Shown piece by piece: positions 10,816 to 23,514 of a DNA stretch of 64,000 nt (positions within the stretch are counted from its first letter, which is position 1; each line of letters opens with the position of its first letter). A program made the translations under genes and the position numbers. The DNA is taken from NCBI RefSeq assembly GCF_000283155.1, contig NW_004454197.1, positions 14,342,026 through 14,406,025 of the forward strand, written 5' to 3'. The notes below the pieces were generated by a model. It had not been told where the DNA came from. It did no database searches and was given only the letters and a program-made list of their open reading frames with translations. The DNA comes from Ceratotherium simum simum. Its lineage: Eukaryota > Chordata > Mammalia > Perissodactyla > Rhinocerotidae.

Positions 10816-13198
10816 ATATATAATATATACTATATAATAATGTGACCCTGACTGAAATCAACATACCTGTGTATTAATGGATGTTGAGAGCTGTCTTAGT
10901 TTTAGCCAATATGGACTAAGGCCCATTGCTCCTGAATGTTCCATCAGAGGACATCTGGGAGGTACACTGGTCCGCCCTTTGCCACCCACACCAACCCTCA
11001 TTCCCTCGCCTCACTTTCTGTGGTGAACAGTAACAGGAGGCAGCAGGAAAGGGGAGTTTCATTGGCAATCTCTTCCTGGGCCATCTCTCGCCCTGCCTTC
11101 CCCTCTCTAGCTCAGCCCATCTCTGGCTTGGCCTTAAGCAGGGACCTCCTCACCCTAGTGAAGAGGAAGAGGCTGTGGTCTGCAGCTGATGCCTGACACC
11201 CAGGGGCTGCCTTTTGTCCCACCTCCCCCTCTTGGCCTGAGTTCTTGGGTGGAGCCAGATATTTTTAGAAAAGAAATCTCACATGTGAGCTGTCCCAGAC
11301 TGAGACGCCTACAAAGGGGAATATACTGGGCAATGCTTGTTCCTTATTTTAGACTAGGGCAGTAAAAATGCACATTGTCTGAGTGTCTCTTGGTGTCATG
11401 TGAAGCAGCCCCTGTAGACTCAGAATGGACCTCCAAGCCTGGGCCAAAGCTTGTGCTTCTGGAAGCCAGGAGCCCCCAGCCCCCACAAGGGTTAGCTGCA
11501 GGCCTCCTCTATAAGCACACAAGCAGAAGTGCACACACTCCCATGTTGGAGCTTGTGTTCCTAACAAAGCTGTGGCCTTAACAGCAGTTCCCCCCTTGTC
11601 TGTGTACCAGGACCCCCAGAGCAGGCCCAGGACATGGAGGAGGTCAGGGCAGCAGAGGGAGCTCCATTTCTCAAGCATGCCCGGCGCTTGCACTTGCTGT
11701 GCTAGGCCACCTGTCCCCACGGGAAAGTCGTCTACTGAAGTGTCCATTCAGTTTCACTCTCTCGCTGTCTCACTTGATCTCTCTGTTTTCCATTCCACGT
11801 TCCAAACACGTAGCCAGGCCTTTGGTATTGCCTGGATGTTTGCAGTGGAAAACAAGTGGCCTGAGTCACCCTTTCTTCCTTCTTGTGTCAAGACTGCAGC
11901 TCCCGAGGGGCAATGCTTAGTGTCTCTGAGTGGGGGGATGGAGTGGAGAGCGAGGGAGGAGAGAGGTCAGGGGTCAGAGAGGGTGGCTGCCCAATACCAG
12001 ACCCTAGAGGGGTGGCTGGGTGGTGAGCCAGGGACCCAACCTCACCAGAGCCTCCAGGGCTGAAGGGCTCATGTAGGCCGGGCACAGCATGACTCGAGGG
12101 TAGGCATGAGGACTGCTGACCAGGGACCTGCTGCATGCAGGACTTTGGCCCAACCCTGGAGGAAGAGCAGCCCCCAGGAGCGTATGAAAATTACATTCTT
12201 AAATATGAAGAATTCCATTTTTAAATCATGAATCTTTCAGGTGAACCACAAAGCTTGCAAAAATTTCACAGACTACTCCAAAATGTGCCCCTAGCTTGTT
12301 CACGTCCTTTGTCAACCGGGGAACTTTCGTGGAAAAGTTTAAGAAATCCTGCCATCAGGGCTCCCTATGCGGAGACCCCAGCCTGACCATGCCTCTAGGC
12401 TGTTTAGGGTCAGGGCCCACAGCGGACACCAGAAGGACAGGGCTGTAGTGGCTGTGGGTCCTGACCTGTGGTCAGATAGGCAGCCAGGCCCCAGTGGGAC
12501 CAGAAATTGGAAAGCTCACGGGATCCACACTTGGTCTTCTCTTTCAGGTTCTCCTGCTCTCTGGGCCATGTGGCTTCTGGGCTCTGCCCCTCCACTCTCT
12601 CTGCATCTGCCGCTTTCTCCCCTATCTCTGCCTCCCTGTGCACTTGGCTGCCCACCGCCCCACAGTCCCTGGTTGCTGGTCTTCTACTCAGGTGGACTGG
12701 CTGCTCCCCAGTGCCACACTGCTAGGGGACGATGTCCGTGCCTGGTCCAACCACCAGGGTCATATACAAACAGCTGCTGTCAGGCCCAGCATAGGGTGTG
12801 GGGGCAGTTTTGAGGGTGTGACATGGGCTGAGCATGCACTTCCAACCTTGTCTTTAACATGTGGAGGAGCCTGACCCATCTCTCTCTCCATGAGTGGCCC
12901 CTGTCCCCCTACAGCCTTCACTCCTACTTGTTTTTCCCACCTACTTTGTCCTTCTGATGCCCCAGGAAGCTGAGGCATGTGAGCAAGAGCCCCTCAGTGT
13001 CTGCTTTCACCTGCCCCCAGTACCTGCCTCTTCTGTCAGAGTCACACGCCTGCCTCTGCCTCCAACCTGCAGACGGACTTGTGCCAGTTGGGAGAATAGG
13101 GCTGGGCTTGGGCAGTCGGGGGAGAGAGAGAAGTCCAGTCTCTTATGTGCAGGAAATGGGGTGTGGGGGTGTCTGGGCTCAGTTAACAACAAAGCCGT
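10816..13198. other. Intergenic, nothing recognised
   Basis: This stretch lies between the probable ANTXRL 3' end and the MLT1 LTR. It has several GC-rich chance frames of 120-160 codons on both strands with no family resemblance, and no clear repeat. Confidence 0.5.
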
Positions 13199-13573
13199 TG
13201 TATTTGTTTGCTCAGATTGCCGTAACAAAGTACCACAAACTGGGTGGCTTAAACACAAATTTATTTTCTTACAATTCTGGAGGCTAGAAGTCCAAGATCA
13301 AGGTATCTGCAGGGCTGGTTTCTTCTGAGCCCTCTCCTTGGCTCGCAGATAGCCATCTTCTCCCTGTGTCTTTACATGGTTTTCCTCCTGTTTATATCTG
13401 TGTCCTAATTTCCTCTATAAGGACACCTAGTATATTGTATTAGGGCCCACCCTAATGACCTCATTTAATTTAATTACCTCTTTAAAGACTCCATCTCCAA
13501 ATACAGTCACATTTTGACATACTGGGGGATTAGGGCTTCAACAGATGAATTTAAAGAGGACACATAATAGCCA
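13199..13573 (-). mobile_element. Solo LTR of MLT1 type (ERVL-MaLR), antisense
   Basis: The reverse strand starts TGGCTATTATGTG, passes through 'ccctaatcccccagtatgtc' and 'tatttggagatggagtc', and ends with 'gccacccagtttgtggtac' and a CA end. This is the order seen in MLT1/MaLR LTRs. The length of about 375 bp fits one LTR, and no internal retroviral sequence is attached. I see no clear target duplication, as expected for an old element. Confidence 0.85.
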
Positions 13574-15670
13574 TTTATCCACTGACACCATCAAGAGTCC
13601 CTCTTCAAATGATGGGTTCTAGGGGACAGTGGAGTCCTGGGAAAAGACTCCTACAAGCTTTGGAGACAAAAAGGCCACAGCTCCTGCTCAACTCCATCGT
13701 TACAGACGAGCTGGATGACCACAGGCAGGTCACCGTCACCTCTGTAGATACCAGATCTATGTGAAGATTGATTATGTACATAGCTCACCACACACACAAA
13801 TAGTGGGGACTCCTAAGAGGCAACTCCTGCATGATGAGTTCCTAGGAATTTGAGGCAATGCTGGGTCAGGACCCAATTGCTCAGGTCAGTCTGCAAGATT
13901 GAGAAGGGACCTGGGAGACTCATCATCTCCTTTGATGAATGAGGAGCTGAGGAAGAGCGTGTCGGTGCTTCATCGTTCTAGGGGCAGCAGCCCCATCCTC
14001 ATGAGCGTTGCAGCCCGTGAGCCCAAAGGTGACCTGGGATTCTCAAACCCAAAGATACAATTCCTTGTCACCAGAAATCCTAAACCGTCATTCCTTATTT
14101 CCCTGCTACCTGTGGGTGATAGGCATCCTGGGGAAGCAAACTCTGGCTCAGAGAGCAGATGGCCAGCCATGGGAGGTGCTCACCACGCAGTCAGGAGGCC
14201 ATGAAGGGGAGGTGTGTCTGCCTCAGAGATAGGCTGCTAAATCAGCAGAAGCCTAACCTGGGGCCCAGGGGCAGAAGGCACAGGGGGCTGATGGGTGTCT
14301 CCTGCAGCGCCCCCCAAGTGGCCTTCCTGTCTTGTAGCCTCAGGCATTTGGTGCCCAGGTGCCCCGCTGAGGACCTGGGATGAAGATGATGGAGAGGCCA
14401 GTGTGACGTGGTCAACTATTCCAGGAGATGGCGCTCAGAGCTTGCCTTTGTTTACTAGCCCAATTTAAAAATCCATTTTAAAATGTCAGTGTTAGCAGAA
14501 TCATGGAACAAAAACGCCCGAGACTTCTGTTTCACCCATTATGTGTCACCTTCTGCCATGCTGTCAATGGTGAGACATTTGTCCCTTTCTGGAGCCTCAA
14601 GATATTTCTTGAAAACCTAGAGAGATGGGAGAGTACTTGGAGGGGTGGGGGGACCCTGTACTGCCCTAAGCCGTCAGCACACACTTTTCTGAACACAGGC
14701 CTCCCCCCAAACACACAGCCTCCTGTGATGACAACAGACCCACTGCTGGGGCAGCCAAGTCTGTGCTCACGGGCCAGTCCTAGCCCCTCTGCCAGACCCC
14801 GGCGTGCCCAGGTGTATGGGTCCTGTGCAGGCACCCGTGGAAGAGCCCTGCTGCTCTTCTGCCTTCTCCCTACGATCATCCGTCTACTCCCCACTCACTG
14901 CAGACTTGGGCAGGCTGACCCTGCACTGCAGCCCAAGGCTCACTGTTATCCCAGGGAACCTCAGCATCCACAGGATGACCATCTAACACCATGACCTCTC
15001 GATCCTCAACCTCTTGGCCTCCAGCTCCCTGCACTGCAAGCCATCTCCCTACCCCTGACCATACCTTGAGCCTTCTTCTCCCCTAACCACACAATTCAGA
15101 CATCTCTTTCTCCCAACACCGTGGACACTTCCAGTTTATTGACTTATTACTTCCACCCCATTATTTTTTAACCTCATCAGGACTTGTAATCCACCGACAT
15201 CTCAATTTTCTTTCAAGCACAGGCCCCAACACCCCGACTAATCTCATTCCAGTTTGCTGCATTTCTCTGGCCCCTTTTCTTTGTCACATGCTCAGGGTGA
15301 AACTGCTGACTCAAATGAATGGAACCAATTGTTTGCCTTTTCTGAGCCTGCCCTGGGCTACTGAATGCTATTGCCGGGAACAACGCACTCCTGGCATGTT
15401 GGCACTCTCAAAGTCAATACCCGCCAATCTCAACTTCAATGCTGAGCACAACTTTTAATTAAAAATTCAGCTAAAAACAAGAAAAACCATTTACTAAATG
15501 CCATAAAATTTTTTAACAAGTGAGGAAACTTGAAGTCAATCAAGTCAAGACGGTGAGTGGCTTTGGGACCTTGAAGACATGAGAACAAGCCTTATGCCTA
15601 AGGGGCCAAGACACTCGTGTCAGGTGGGGCTGGAGGTGAGGCCTCAGCTCTCAGGCACGTAGAGAGTTGG
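13574..15670. other. Intergenic, nothing recognised
   Basis: No exon, RNA gene or clear repeat is recognised. The open frames of 101-163 codons overlap on opposite strands in GC-rich sequence and look like chance frames. Confidence 0.5.
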
Positions 15671-15684
15671 AATCTGCTCTCTCT

Positions 15685-17326
15685 TTTTTTTTTCTTATTT
15701 TATTTATTTTGTTTTTATTTTTATTTATTTTTTTTTATTTTATTTTGTTTTTATTCTTATTTTTATTTTTTTACTTTTTATTTTCTTTTTTTTTTAATTT
15801 TTTGTTTATTGCAGTAACATTGGTTTATAACATTGTATAAATTTCAGGTGTACATCATTATACTATTTCTGCATAGATTACATCATGTTCACCACCCAAA
15901 TACTAATTACAACCCATCAGCACACACTTGTGCTGAATTATCCCTTTCGCCCTCCTCCCTCCCCCCTTCCTCTCTGGTAACCACCAATCCAATCTCTGTC
16001 TCTATGTGTTTGGTTATTGTTGTTATTATCTACTACTTAATGAAGGAAATCATACGGCATTTGACCTTCTCCCTCTGACTTATTTCACTTTGCATAATAC
16101 CCTCAATGTCCATCCATGTTGTCACAAATGGCTGGATTTCATCGTTTCTTATGGCTGAGTAGTATTCCATCATGTATATATACCACACCTTCTTTATCCA
16201 TTTGTCCCTTGATGGGCATTTAGGTTGCTTCCAAGTCTTGGCTATTGTGAATAACGCTGCAATGAACACAGGGGTGCATGTATCTTTACACATTGGTGTT
16301 TTCAAGTTCTTTGGATAAATACCCAGCAGTGGAATAGCTGGATCATATGGTAGTTCTATCCTTGATTTTTTGAGGAATCTCCATACAGTTTTCCATAGTG
16401 GCTGCACCAGTTTGCACTCCCACCAGCAGTGTATGAGAGTTCCCTTCTCTCCACATCCTCTCCAACACATGTTGTTTCCTGTCTTGTTAATTATAGCCAT
16501 TCTGACGGGTGTGAGGCGATATCTCATTGTAGTTTTGATTTGCATTTCCCTGATAGTTAGTGATTTTGAACATCTTTTCATGTGTCTGTTGGCCATCTGT
16601 ATATCTTCTTTGGAGAAATGTCTGTTCAGGTCTTTTGCCCATTTGTTAATTGGGTTGTTAGTTTTTTTGTTGTTGAGATGCATCAGTTCTTTATATATTT
16701 TAGAGATTAAGCCCTTATCAGATGTATGGTTTGCAAATATCTTCTCCCAATTGTTAGGTTGTCTTTTCGTTTTGTTGATGGTTTCCTTTGCTGTGCAGAA
16801 GCTTTTTAGTTTGATGTAGTCCCATTTGTTTATTTTTTCTATTGTTTCTCTTGCCAGGTCAGACATGGTGCTTGAAAATATGTTGCTAAGACCGATGTCG
16901 AAGAGCGTACTGCCTATGTTTTCTTCTAGATGTTTCATAGTTTCAGGTCTTACATTCAAGTCTTTAATCCATTTGGAGTTAATTTTTGTGTATGGTGTAA
17001 GGTAAGGGTCTACTTTCATTTTTTTGCATGTGGCTGTCCAGTTTTCCCAACACCATTTGTTGAAAAGACTTTCTTTTCTCCATTGTATGTTCTTGGCTCC
17101 TTTGTCAAAGATTAGCTGTCCATAGATGTGTGGGTTTATTTCTGGGCTTTCGATTCTATTCCATTGATCTGTGTGCCTATTTTGGTGCCAGTACCATGCT
17201 GTTTTGGTTACTATGGCTTTGTAGTATATTTTGAAATCAGGGAGTGTGATACCTCCAGCTTTGTTCTTTTTTCTCAGGATTCCTTTAGCTATTCGGGGTC
17301 TTTTGTTGTTCCATATAAATTTTAGG
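15685..17326 (-). mobile_element. 5'-truncated L1 LINE, relatively young, antisense
   Basis: The reverse strand carries a long uninterrupted open frame. L1-derived codons run from about 17326 down to the stop near 16033 (about 430 of 459 codons). The product is the C-terminal part of L1 ORF2: the region after the reverse transcriptase core, with [41 protein letters not shown], and the cysteine-containing tail [18 protein letters not shown]. The first residues of the open frame come from flanking DNA. The 3' side (15685-15830, plus strand) is a T-rich tail with TTTTA units. The flanks share a 14-bp near-duplicate, 15671-15684 and 17327-17340 (12 of 14 matches), which I take as the target-site duplication. 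The element lacks the 5' UTR, ORF1 and the endonuclease and most of the RT domains, so it cannot move by itself. Confidence 0.93.
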
Positions 17327-17340
17327 ATTCTGCTCCCTCT

Positions 17341-17843
17341 TAAGCCAAGAGCTGCAGGGGGCAACAGCCGCCATAAAATAGGACTAGAAACCTCATCCCC
17401 AGCTGAAGACATAGCACAGAAAACAGCTGGACACCCGTGGGAAATCAGGGCCCCAAATCTGCAGTGAGTGGGTTTGGAATCTGCACTGAGAAGCTAGCAT
17501 TAAGGCCCCCTGGACCTGATAGAACCTGCCAGCTGTCAGCCGAACCAAACACGAAACTCCCCCTGGAGACACCTTCCCCATCCAGGGTCCTTGGGATCTC
17601 AAGAAAAACATTTCCTGCTGAAGATGAGCTCAAAGGAAAAAAAAAATCCTATAACCAAAAAGAGCCAGCAGATTCAAGAAACGAACAGGCTCAGGGCCCA
17701 GAAGGTAGAGATAATAGAGGATTCAAAAAGGGACAGTAAATAAGAGCGTGTGAAATGTTCAAACAAGGTAAAGGACGGAATCAAAACTGTAAGGCAGGAA
17801 CAGCTAATCAGGAAAAAGGCAGGGTTTAAAAAGAATCAAAGCG
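17341..17843. other. Intergenic, unassigned
   Basis: Directly beyond the L1 target duplication the sequence is not L1 ORF2. It becomes A-rich from about 17590. It may be another old repeat, but I could not match it to a family. Confidence 0.4.
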
Positions 17844-17935
17844 GGGCCAGCCCGGTGGCAGCATAGTGTTAAGTTAGCACACTCCACTTCAGCGGCCTGG
17901 GGCTCATGGGTTCAGATCCCTGGCGCAAAGTCCTA
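17844..17935 (+). mobile_element. ERE-type tRNA-derived SINE, 3'-truncated
   Basis: The head 'ggggccagcccggtggc', the 'ttaagttagcacactcc' segment and a box-B-like 'ggttcagatccctgg' match the 5' tRNA-like part of the equine ERE SINE. The body and A-rich tail found in the other copies are missing, so only about 90 bp remain. Confidence 0.75.
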
Positions 17936-20900
17936 AAAGGGCATTAAATTAGAAATTAAATGTGACTAGACAAGGTTGAAGAGAAAAGATGGAATAATTC
18001 GAAAGACGCATCTGCAGACATCGTCCCCGGCGCAGCATAGAGATAACTGAGATGGAAACCAGGAAAGGGAAATCAACGAACCAGGAAAGAATGAGGAGCC
18101 TCAGACATGGCAGCTTCTTTGCCCATCCTCCGTGGCCAAAGGATAAAACCAAGGGCCTGGAACTCAACTACACGGACGAACAGAGCCTGACTTGCCAGGC
18201 CAGAGAGCACACACAACTAGAGAAACCACTGAGTGGTCTGCTGAGGACAAGTCAGTAGATTCTCTAGAGGGTTCTGGAAGGGCTGGTGGGGCTGATGGAG
18301 GATGGAGAACTAGCCCTCTGTATGGGACAGGATGAGTTCCTGGGCCTGTACACAGTTGGTTAAACCAAGTCCCATATTCACGGACCAAGGGGGTTTTCAC
18401 TCAGGCCTGGTGCACCGGGTGACTCAAAGTCTATGATTAATATTCAAGTTTGATATCTGCCATAGGTTAATTTTATACCATAAGGACTGTTTCAGTCCTC
18501 CGCCAATCTCTGACCTCACTAATTCACCCCACACTTGGCATGGGATATCGCGTCCTGTTAAATAGACAAAAACAACCGTGGGGCACATAGAAGGAGTTCC
18601 CTCTCTTGTCTGACGCACCCTCATTTCTCTACCCCTTTCTTTTAAATATCATGACAGAGAGGTTTGGGTTTCAGTTTTTGCTTTCCTTCCTAAGGTCAAA
18701 GTCTCCAGTGGTGCCCTGGCTCCCGTTCCCCACTCCCTTCTTGTGGACCTGGTGTCACTGTTGTGTTCCTCTCTCTCCTGTGTCTTCAAACTCTCCTTCT
18801 CTACCCCTCCAAGATCATTTAAACACGTCCAATCCCCTCCTCCCTTAAAAACGCCTTCCTTGGCCCACATCCCTTCCAGATACAGGCCACTCTCTCCCCT
18901 ACCTCCCAAGGTGCCTTCATACTGAGCCCACTGCTCCCATGGCACCCCACTGCTGTCCAGTACCCTCCCTGCCACACCCCTGGCATTGCCCTCCCCGGAG
19001 TGACCACCTGTCAATAAATCCGATCAGCTGACTGGAGCCCTTCACCTGTGGTCTGCTCTGCAGCTGTGGTAGCAGAATCACCGCCGTCTCCTGAAACCGT
19101 CTCTCCTCCTTCCATTCCCAGCACAATGCGTTCACCCTGTTCTGTGGGTGTATCTTCACTCTCCATCTTGATCCCCTTCTCATCTCCCTGTGCAGTTATC
19201 ATCCATGTCTGTGGCTTAATTACCACCCGTATGATGATGCCCCCAATGCCCCGCTCCACACCAGTTCTCCCCCTCAGTCCCGGAAGCTTCTCTGTAACTG
19301 CCTACCTGACAGCTCCACTTAGATGTTGTCTTAGGTCTGTTTGGCCGGAAGCAGAGCCTGAGACCAGGATATGTGTCTGGTGGTTTCCTCAAGAAGTGCA
19401 GCCAGGAGGCCAGGGACGGAGTGAGGGAAGGAGGACAGGAGAGGGAGGCTCCCGCACCTCAGCATGACCCAGGGAGCCCTCGAGTGAGGCCCCCAGGTCT
19501 GTTTCCCCCGAGGTGGGAGAGCTAGGCCTTTCTGCGTCAGCGCCTGCAGTCTTTGAGTCGGGCAGTCGGTCGATAGAGACTCCAGGCACGGCCTGGGCTC
19601 CCGTACCTCAACAGCAGTCTTCTGAAGAATCGTCACAGGGCCAGCCATTAGACACAAAGTGCAGAAACTGCAGATGGAGGGCATGGGAATTGGGCAGCAT
19701 GCTGACAGCGTCCCCACAGCTGTCAGACAGCATGTCTGGAAGTGGCCTCATCTTGCCCTGTCTCTGGAGAACATGCCCCCATCTATGCTGTTGCTAAGCA
19801 GAAACTGGAAGTGACCCCAAATCCCTCTCTGTCCCTCACACCCACATCCTGTCATCCAGTCCCCCATCTCCACCTTTCCCCTGTCAGCAGGCTGCTACCC
19901 TCAGCCCACAGCAACCCCTTCCACCCGCCTCCTCACTCTCCCATCTGGCTCCACACAGCTTTGGGCTTCCAGAAATCTGGGCCCGATCCTGCCATTCTCC
20001 TTCGTGCCTGTCAATCCTGCCTCACTGTGCTTAGCCTAAACTCGGAAACGCTTTTGGTGCCTGCAGCCTCCCCTGGATTCCCAGCCTCACCTATTGCTTT
20101 CCCTGGTGACTCTGCAGCTATTCTCAACCTGCGCAGGCTACACCTCTCACATCCTTCTGCCCTGACTGGTAGTAAGCTGGGCGCCTACTGTGTCTGCATG
20201 CACACACACCCTGTCTGTCCACAAACACCACACCATGGGCATCATTGACCTCCGTTTTGCTTTTCTGCCACCCCCACCCCTAGCCCCATCCCTGGGCTAA
20301 CTGTGATGATTCATCAGGGCCCAGTGAAATGTCCCTCCCTCAGAGCAGCCTCCCAACTCCCGAGGCCCAGACTAGGTTCCATCCCCTGCTGTACACTCCA
20401 AACAGCATCCTCTACCTTTCTCTCCGCGGCTCACCTGCAGCTTGCCGGACTTTGTGGACAGTCTGTGCTCCCCCTGGGCCAGGGCTGTAGGCCCAGCATC
20501 TTCCACACTCAGCTGAGTATTGGGAACATGGTAATGTCTATCACTCTTTGTACCACGAGGGAAATGTGTGGCTGGGGATCCTGGGATCCCACGGGAAGAT
20601 TGTAACATTCCTCACAAGAACTCTGGCTTGGGCTGGCTATGTCCTGAGCACCCCTAGGCATGTGCCAGCTTCCACCAGCCTCGTTGTTGCATGTGGTTCT
20701 CACAGTGACTGCCTGAGCAGTAGGAAGGGCAGGCTACAATGATTTCACTCATGAAGACCCCCACAGAGTGCTCAGACAGCTACCCCAGGGTGCAGCTAGC
20801 TGGACCCAGTTCTGTCTGAAACCCAGGCCCGGGCTCACTCAGCAAGGCTTGGGGAGCACCATGGCTTCGGGCGTCCTCTTCCTGCCCGAAGTGGTAGTCC

Positions 20901-22850
20901 AGGGGAAGAAGAGAATTCTGGATGGGGTGAATGCCATGGCCAGGGCTGGCGAGCTGCCCACGCCCACCCAGGAGTGAGGAAAGGCCATTCAGGAGGCACA
21001 ATATGCTCAAGGGCAGGATGTAGACACAAGTGGGGCGGGTGAGAGGTTCCAGAGGGGATGTGGGGTCCAATGGACAATCCCAGGATGGGGCTGGTGAGCC
21101 AAGGAGCCCCCGCAGGGGCAGGTGGGGCCTCAGGGCTCTTGTCTCTGAGGTAGGAGGTGCCCTGGTGATCCCACAGGTCAACCAAGGTTCAGAACCCTGA
21201 TGTGGAGGGGGAAGAACAGAAGGCCCAGGAAGGAGTCCTGGGGACAGTTAGATGGTAGAAAAGAGACGGAAAAGAATGCAGGGTGCTGGGTATCCCGGAA
21301 GCGGAGCAAGGACTGAGCTTGGAAAAGAAGGGACGTCCTGGCTGCAGGAGCTGGGCAGAATGGAGCCTGAGAAGAGGGCACGAGCCCTGAGGGGGAGCAG
21401 GCCATGGAGGGACTGGTCCTCTCCTGTGACCTCACTGGGTCACTGTGCCCTGTAGACCCCAGAGGGCAGGGTTGTGTCTGGCAGTCTCTCTGTGCCAAGC
21501 TCTGCAGCCTGTCTTGGACTCAGGGTCCAGCATCTCTCTCTGGGCTCTGCCCGGGGCCCACCACACCATGGTGATCTATCTAGGGTCATCCTCATTAACA
21601 GACTTTGGCCAGACCCCCCTGAAGGGTACCTGCTCCCCAGATACTCACACTCGTAGCCTGGCACGGGCACGCCTCAACTTGCACACAGGTGGACGCAGTG
21701 AGTGGCTGAGGTCCTGAGAAAGCCTCGCCAGCAAGGGCACCTGGGTTCTGGCCCAAAGGGCTCCCAAGGAGGGTGGGAAGTCCAGGTACCCAAAGGCCCA
21801 GAGCAGCCCTTTCTCAGTCCATGTGACCAGAGGTGGGCAGTAACCTTCCTCTTTTGGTGGCATCTCACAGCGCTGTGTGACCTCCAGTTCTCATGCAGCT
21901 CTGGGCAGTGGTTGCTTCCAGGGCACGGCTGCCTCCCCTCCCTCTGCATGCTGTCCCAGCTCCATCCCCACCCACGCCAGCCCACACTTCCAGAAGGAAC
22001 AGACTGAGGACACTGGGGAGCAAAGAGCTCTGGACCCAGGGTTAGGAAACTGGAGGGTTTTGCATCAGGAGACAAATCTTATCTGTTACACTGAAAGGCT
22101 TCACTGGGTGTGAAAGAATCACATCACCATGGAGCTGTTTTTCTTTCGGGGCTCCAGGAGCCGTCGGGGCTCTGGAAGCCCCGTGGGAGCCTCCCTCGGG
22201 ATGGAGGGGTGCCTGGGAGTCCCTGAGGCACGGTGTTTACACTGCAGGGCAGTGGCAGAGAGAGTGGTGCTGCAGAACACTCTAGGCAGGGACCTCAGGG
22301 AGGGCAAAATCCAGAGAGGAAAAAATTAACCTATTCCTGGGAGATTGCTCTTTCCTTTGGCAGCCAGCGGCCCTGCAGGGCCCAGCGCAGAGCAGGAGCT
22401 GGCAAGTCAGAGAGGCCTGGGGGTTGCGACTCTGCTTCTCACGGGAAGTGTGATCTGGACAAATGATCCATCACTGAGCCTCCGTTTCTTACCAGAGTAC
22501 GCGGAACTCACACCAGCTTCTTAGGGTTGTGGCAAAGGTTAAAGGAGACAGAGGCACAGAGGGATTCAAGAGACCCAGAGACACTCCTAGAAGCAGAGGC
22601 TGCTGTTACTTTCCCGTCCTTTGCCGAGCTCCCCATTGCATTGTTAACAGTGTGGGTGCTGTGCATAAATGAAAGGGATGTGTAGTATCACTCCTTTTTT
22701 ATACAGACCAAGTCTTGCAAAGACTGTTCAAAACTACAGCCGTGTTTACTAAGTGGGGCTTTCAAAGGTTGGGAATCAGAATTTCCAGTCTGGTAACAGC
22801 TACAGTCCAAACATGTGGCGGTGAGCGGCATAATTCCCCAGAGCAGGCCT
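17936..22850. other. Intergenic sequence upstream of ANXA8
   Basis: No exon, RNA gene or well-defined repeat is recognised in about 4.9 kb. The sequence is C/T-rich from about 18600 to 20300 and has many chance open frames on both strands. Part of 19320-19700 may be an old interspersed repeat, but I could not assign it. Confidence 0.45.
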
Positions 22851-22854
22851 AGGC

Positions 22855-22930
22855 AGTGCTTGGGCGGGGCCTGGGAGCCACAGGAGGGACTCACGGCCAG
22901 GCAGTGCCCAGGAGGAGGGGCGGGGGCAGG
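22855..22930 (+). promoter_or_regulatory. ANXA8: GC-rich putative ANXA8 promoter region
   Basis: Two Sp1-type GC boxes (GGGCGGGGC at 22862 and GGGGCGGGG at 22917) lie 165-230 bp upstream of the ANXA8 start codon. An AT-rich 'ttttttatac' lies further up at about 22695. Which of these governs the start of transcription is not visible from sequence, so the promoter position is inference. Confidence 0.4.
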
Positions 22931-22998
22931 GGTGGCGCTGCCTGAGGCCTGGGCCCTGCTTCCGCCACCACACCCAACCCAACGGCCTGCTCTCCTGC

Positions 22999-23067
22999 AT
23001 GCAGCGGGACAGGCATGAGGAGTCTCAGACAGGAGGGAGGGCTGACGGTGTGTCTTCATCTCCCTGA
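22999..23067 (+). promoter_or_regulatory. Possible uORF 1 ahead of ANXA8 (22 codons)
   Basis: An ATG at 22999 opens a 22-codon frame ending TGA at 23065-23067, 26 nt before the ANXA8 ATG. It matters only if the transcript starts upstream of it. Confidence 0.35.
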
Positions 23068-23083
23068 GGACAGGCGGCCTTGA
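23015..23083 (+). promoter_or_regulatory. Possible uORF 2 ahead of ANXA8 (22 codons)
   Basis: An ATG at 23015 opens a second 22-codon frame in another register, ending TGA at 23081-23083, only 10 nt before the main ATG. Like uORF 1 it depends on where the transcript begins. Confidence 0.35.
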
Positions 23084-23093
23084 GGTGAACAAG

Positions 23094-23114
23094 ATGGCCT
23101 GGTGGAGAGCCTGG
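23094..23114 (+). CDS. ANXA8: ANXA8 coding exon 1 (residues 1-7)
   Basis: The exon encodes MAWWRAW and is followed by GTAAGT, an optimal donor. The start codon has A at -3 and G at +4, a strong context. I chose this ATG because the peptide matches the known ANXA8 N-terminus (MAWW...) and the phase-0 end joins directly to IEQEGV in exon 2. It is too short to stand out as an open frame. Confidence 0.93.
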
Positions 23115-23514
23115 GTAAGTGCAGAGCAAGCAGAGGCGGAGGCAGAGGGTTCCTGCACGGTGTTGGGAGAGGGAGAGGGAGAGGGAGGGGGAAAGAGAGA
23201 GAGATCAGTTCAGTCAACACTCGCGGCTGCCTTGCCACCAGGGAGGAAGACAAGAAGAAACTGCCCCAGCCCTGGAGGCGCTCATGGCCTGCAGGGAAGG
23301 GAGCAGGTTGGATAAAGAAAACCTTGAAATGCACAGGGGGGTGCGGGGTTGGGCAGTGGACCTGAGGGGATGGAGGAGCCCAGAGAAAGAGCCCCTGTGG
23401 GGAGGAGTCAGATTGCTCAAAGCTAGGGGGAATCATGATTGAGCCATATGTGCGTGTATGAGGTGTGTGTGTGCTTGTGTGGTGTACGCACATGCACGTG
23501 TTTGGGAAGAATCA

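Noticed and set aside
16033..17412. 459-codon minus-strand frame as a host gene
   Set aside because: The protein is the C-terminal part of L1 ORF2; only the first 28 or so codons come from outside the element.
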